Positions 63,687-64,000 of a stretch of 64,000 nt of DNA are shown in pieces; position 1 is the stretch's first letter; every line of letters starts with the position of its first letter. The translations under genes were made by a program, and so were the position numbers. Below the pieces are notes generated by a model. It worked only from the letters and a program-made list of their open reading frames with translations, was not told where the DNA came from and did not search any database. The stretch spans positions 1,037,952-1,101,951 of the forward strand of contig NZ_LIVT01000001.1 in assembly GCF_001905905.1 (NCBI RefSeq), written 5' to 3'. The stretch comes from Streptomyces sp. CB02366. Its GTDB lineage: Bacteria; Actinomycetota; Actinomycetes; Streptomycetales; Streptomycetaceae.

Positions 63687-64000
63687 TCAGCGGTCCAGGA
63701 ACTCCGCACAGCGCAACGGCCCCACCACCGGGCCCTCCGCCGGTCGAACGGTCACCTCCACGTCGTCCGCCCGGACCTCCGCCTCCCGTACGGACTGGAA
63801 ACTGGCGAGGGTGCAGACCAGTTGGCCCGTCACCTGATCGCGGGCCTGTGCCCAGTACGGGCCCTCCAGCTTCACCGTGACGCGGGCCCCGTCCCCGGTC
63901 ACGGTGTAGCCGCTGGGGGCGTGGAACAGCGTGGTCAGCCCCGCGCGGCGTTCCGCCGCGGTCGGCCCCTGCGACAGCAGCTTCATCACCGCTTCCAGGC
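63687..64000 (-). CDS. GerMN-domain lipoprotein (5' end outside window)
   Basis: The C-terminal 104 residues of a GerMN-domain protein: LEAVMKLLSQGPTAAERRAGLTTL and VTVKLEGPYWAQARDQVTGQLVCTLASF match the domain. The frame is open at the window edge, so signal peptide and start lie beyond 64000. Streptomyces GerMN proteins are usually small cell-surface lipoproteins. Confidence 0.75.
   Translation of the reverse strand, partial: LEAVMKLLSQGPTAAERRAGLTTLFHAPSGYTVTGDGARVTVKLEGPYWAQARDQVTGQLVCTLASFQSVREAEVRADDVEVTVRPAEGPVVGPLRCAEFLDR

Overview
The very high G+C content, the GTG and TTG starts, the 4-base start/stop overlaps and the gene set (a cvn conservon, an NsdA-like regulator, DmdR1, a DasR-type site, type I-E CRISPR repeats) indicate a Streptomyces chromosome. 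The gene order dmdR1 / SIS isomerase / pdxH / citrate synthase / acyl-CoA carboxylase operon / conservon / serC looks like conserved core synteny. A 19.4-26.0 kb accessory block interrupts it, flanked by two CRISPR arrays.

Layout. 0-9 kb: a cut-off ABC ligand-binding protein, a Pro/Gln-rich membrane protein, an NsdA-like regulator, a primase-polymerase-like protein, an ABC exporter pair and an alpha/beta hydrolase lacking its serine nucleophile. 9-19 kb: DmdR1, a SIS-domain isomerase behind a DasR-like site, a PAS-PAS-GAF protein, a compact promoter / 12-codon ORF / hairpin unit, pdxH, citrate synthase, VOC protein, methyltransferase and acyltransferase. 19.4-26 kb: two cas-less CRISPR arrays with the same leader. 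Between them lie a leftward chain of six overlapping genes (four small Cys-containing proteins, a 43-residue Pro-rich peptide with one Asp-Gly, and a PIMT-like methyltransferase), a divergent frameshifted XRE regulator, an HD phosphohydrolase and a MarR-like winged-helix protein. 26-38 kb: a leftward catabolic operon (TIGR03084 protein, AtuA/DUF1446, carboxylase beta and biotinylated alpha subunits, acyl-CoA dehydrogenase, acyl-CoA ligase, enoyl-CoA hydratase, TetR) resembling acyclic-terpene or branched acyl-CoA degradation. 38-45 kb: DinB, NUDIX, an EamA exporter and a large FAD/Fe-S oxidoreductase. 45.3-50.8 kb: conservon cvnABCD plus two cytochromes P450, one without the EXXR motif. 50.9-64 kb: serC, Uma2 protein, small enzymes, a drrAB-like exporter with its TetR regulator and three GTAC-N3-GTAC operators, further enzymes, a MITE-like element fitted between two convergent stop codons, an ArsR/flavin-reductase pair and a cut-off GerMN lipoprotein.

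The most interesting candidate system is the peptide/methyltransferase operon at 19.86-21.96 kb. A PIMT-like methyltransferase translationally coupled to a short peptide with a single Asp-Gly is the arrangement expected for an aspartimide-forming RiPP (imiditide type). No ATP-grasp ligase, lanthipeptide synthetase or lasso cyclase lies nearby. The four small Cys-containing proteins upstream are unexplained.
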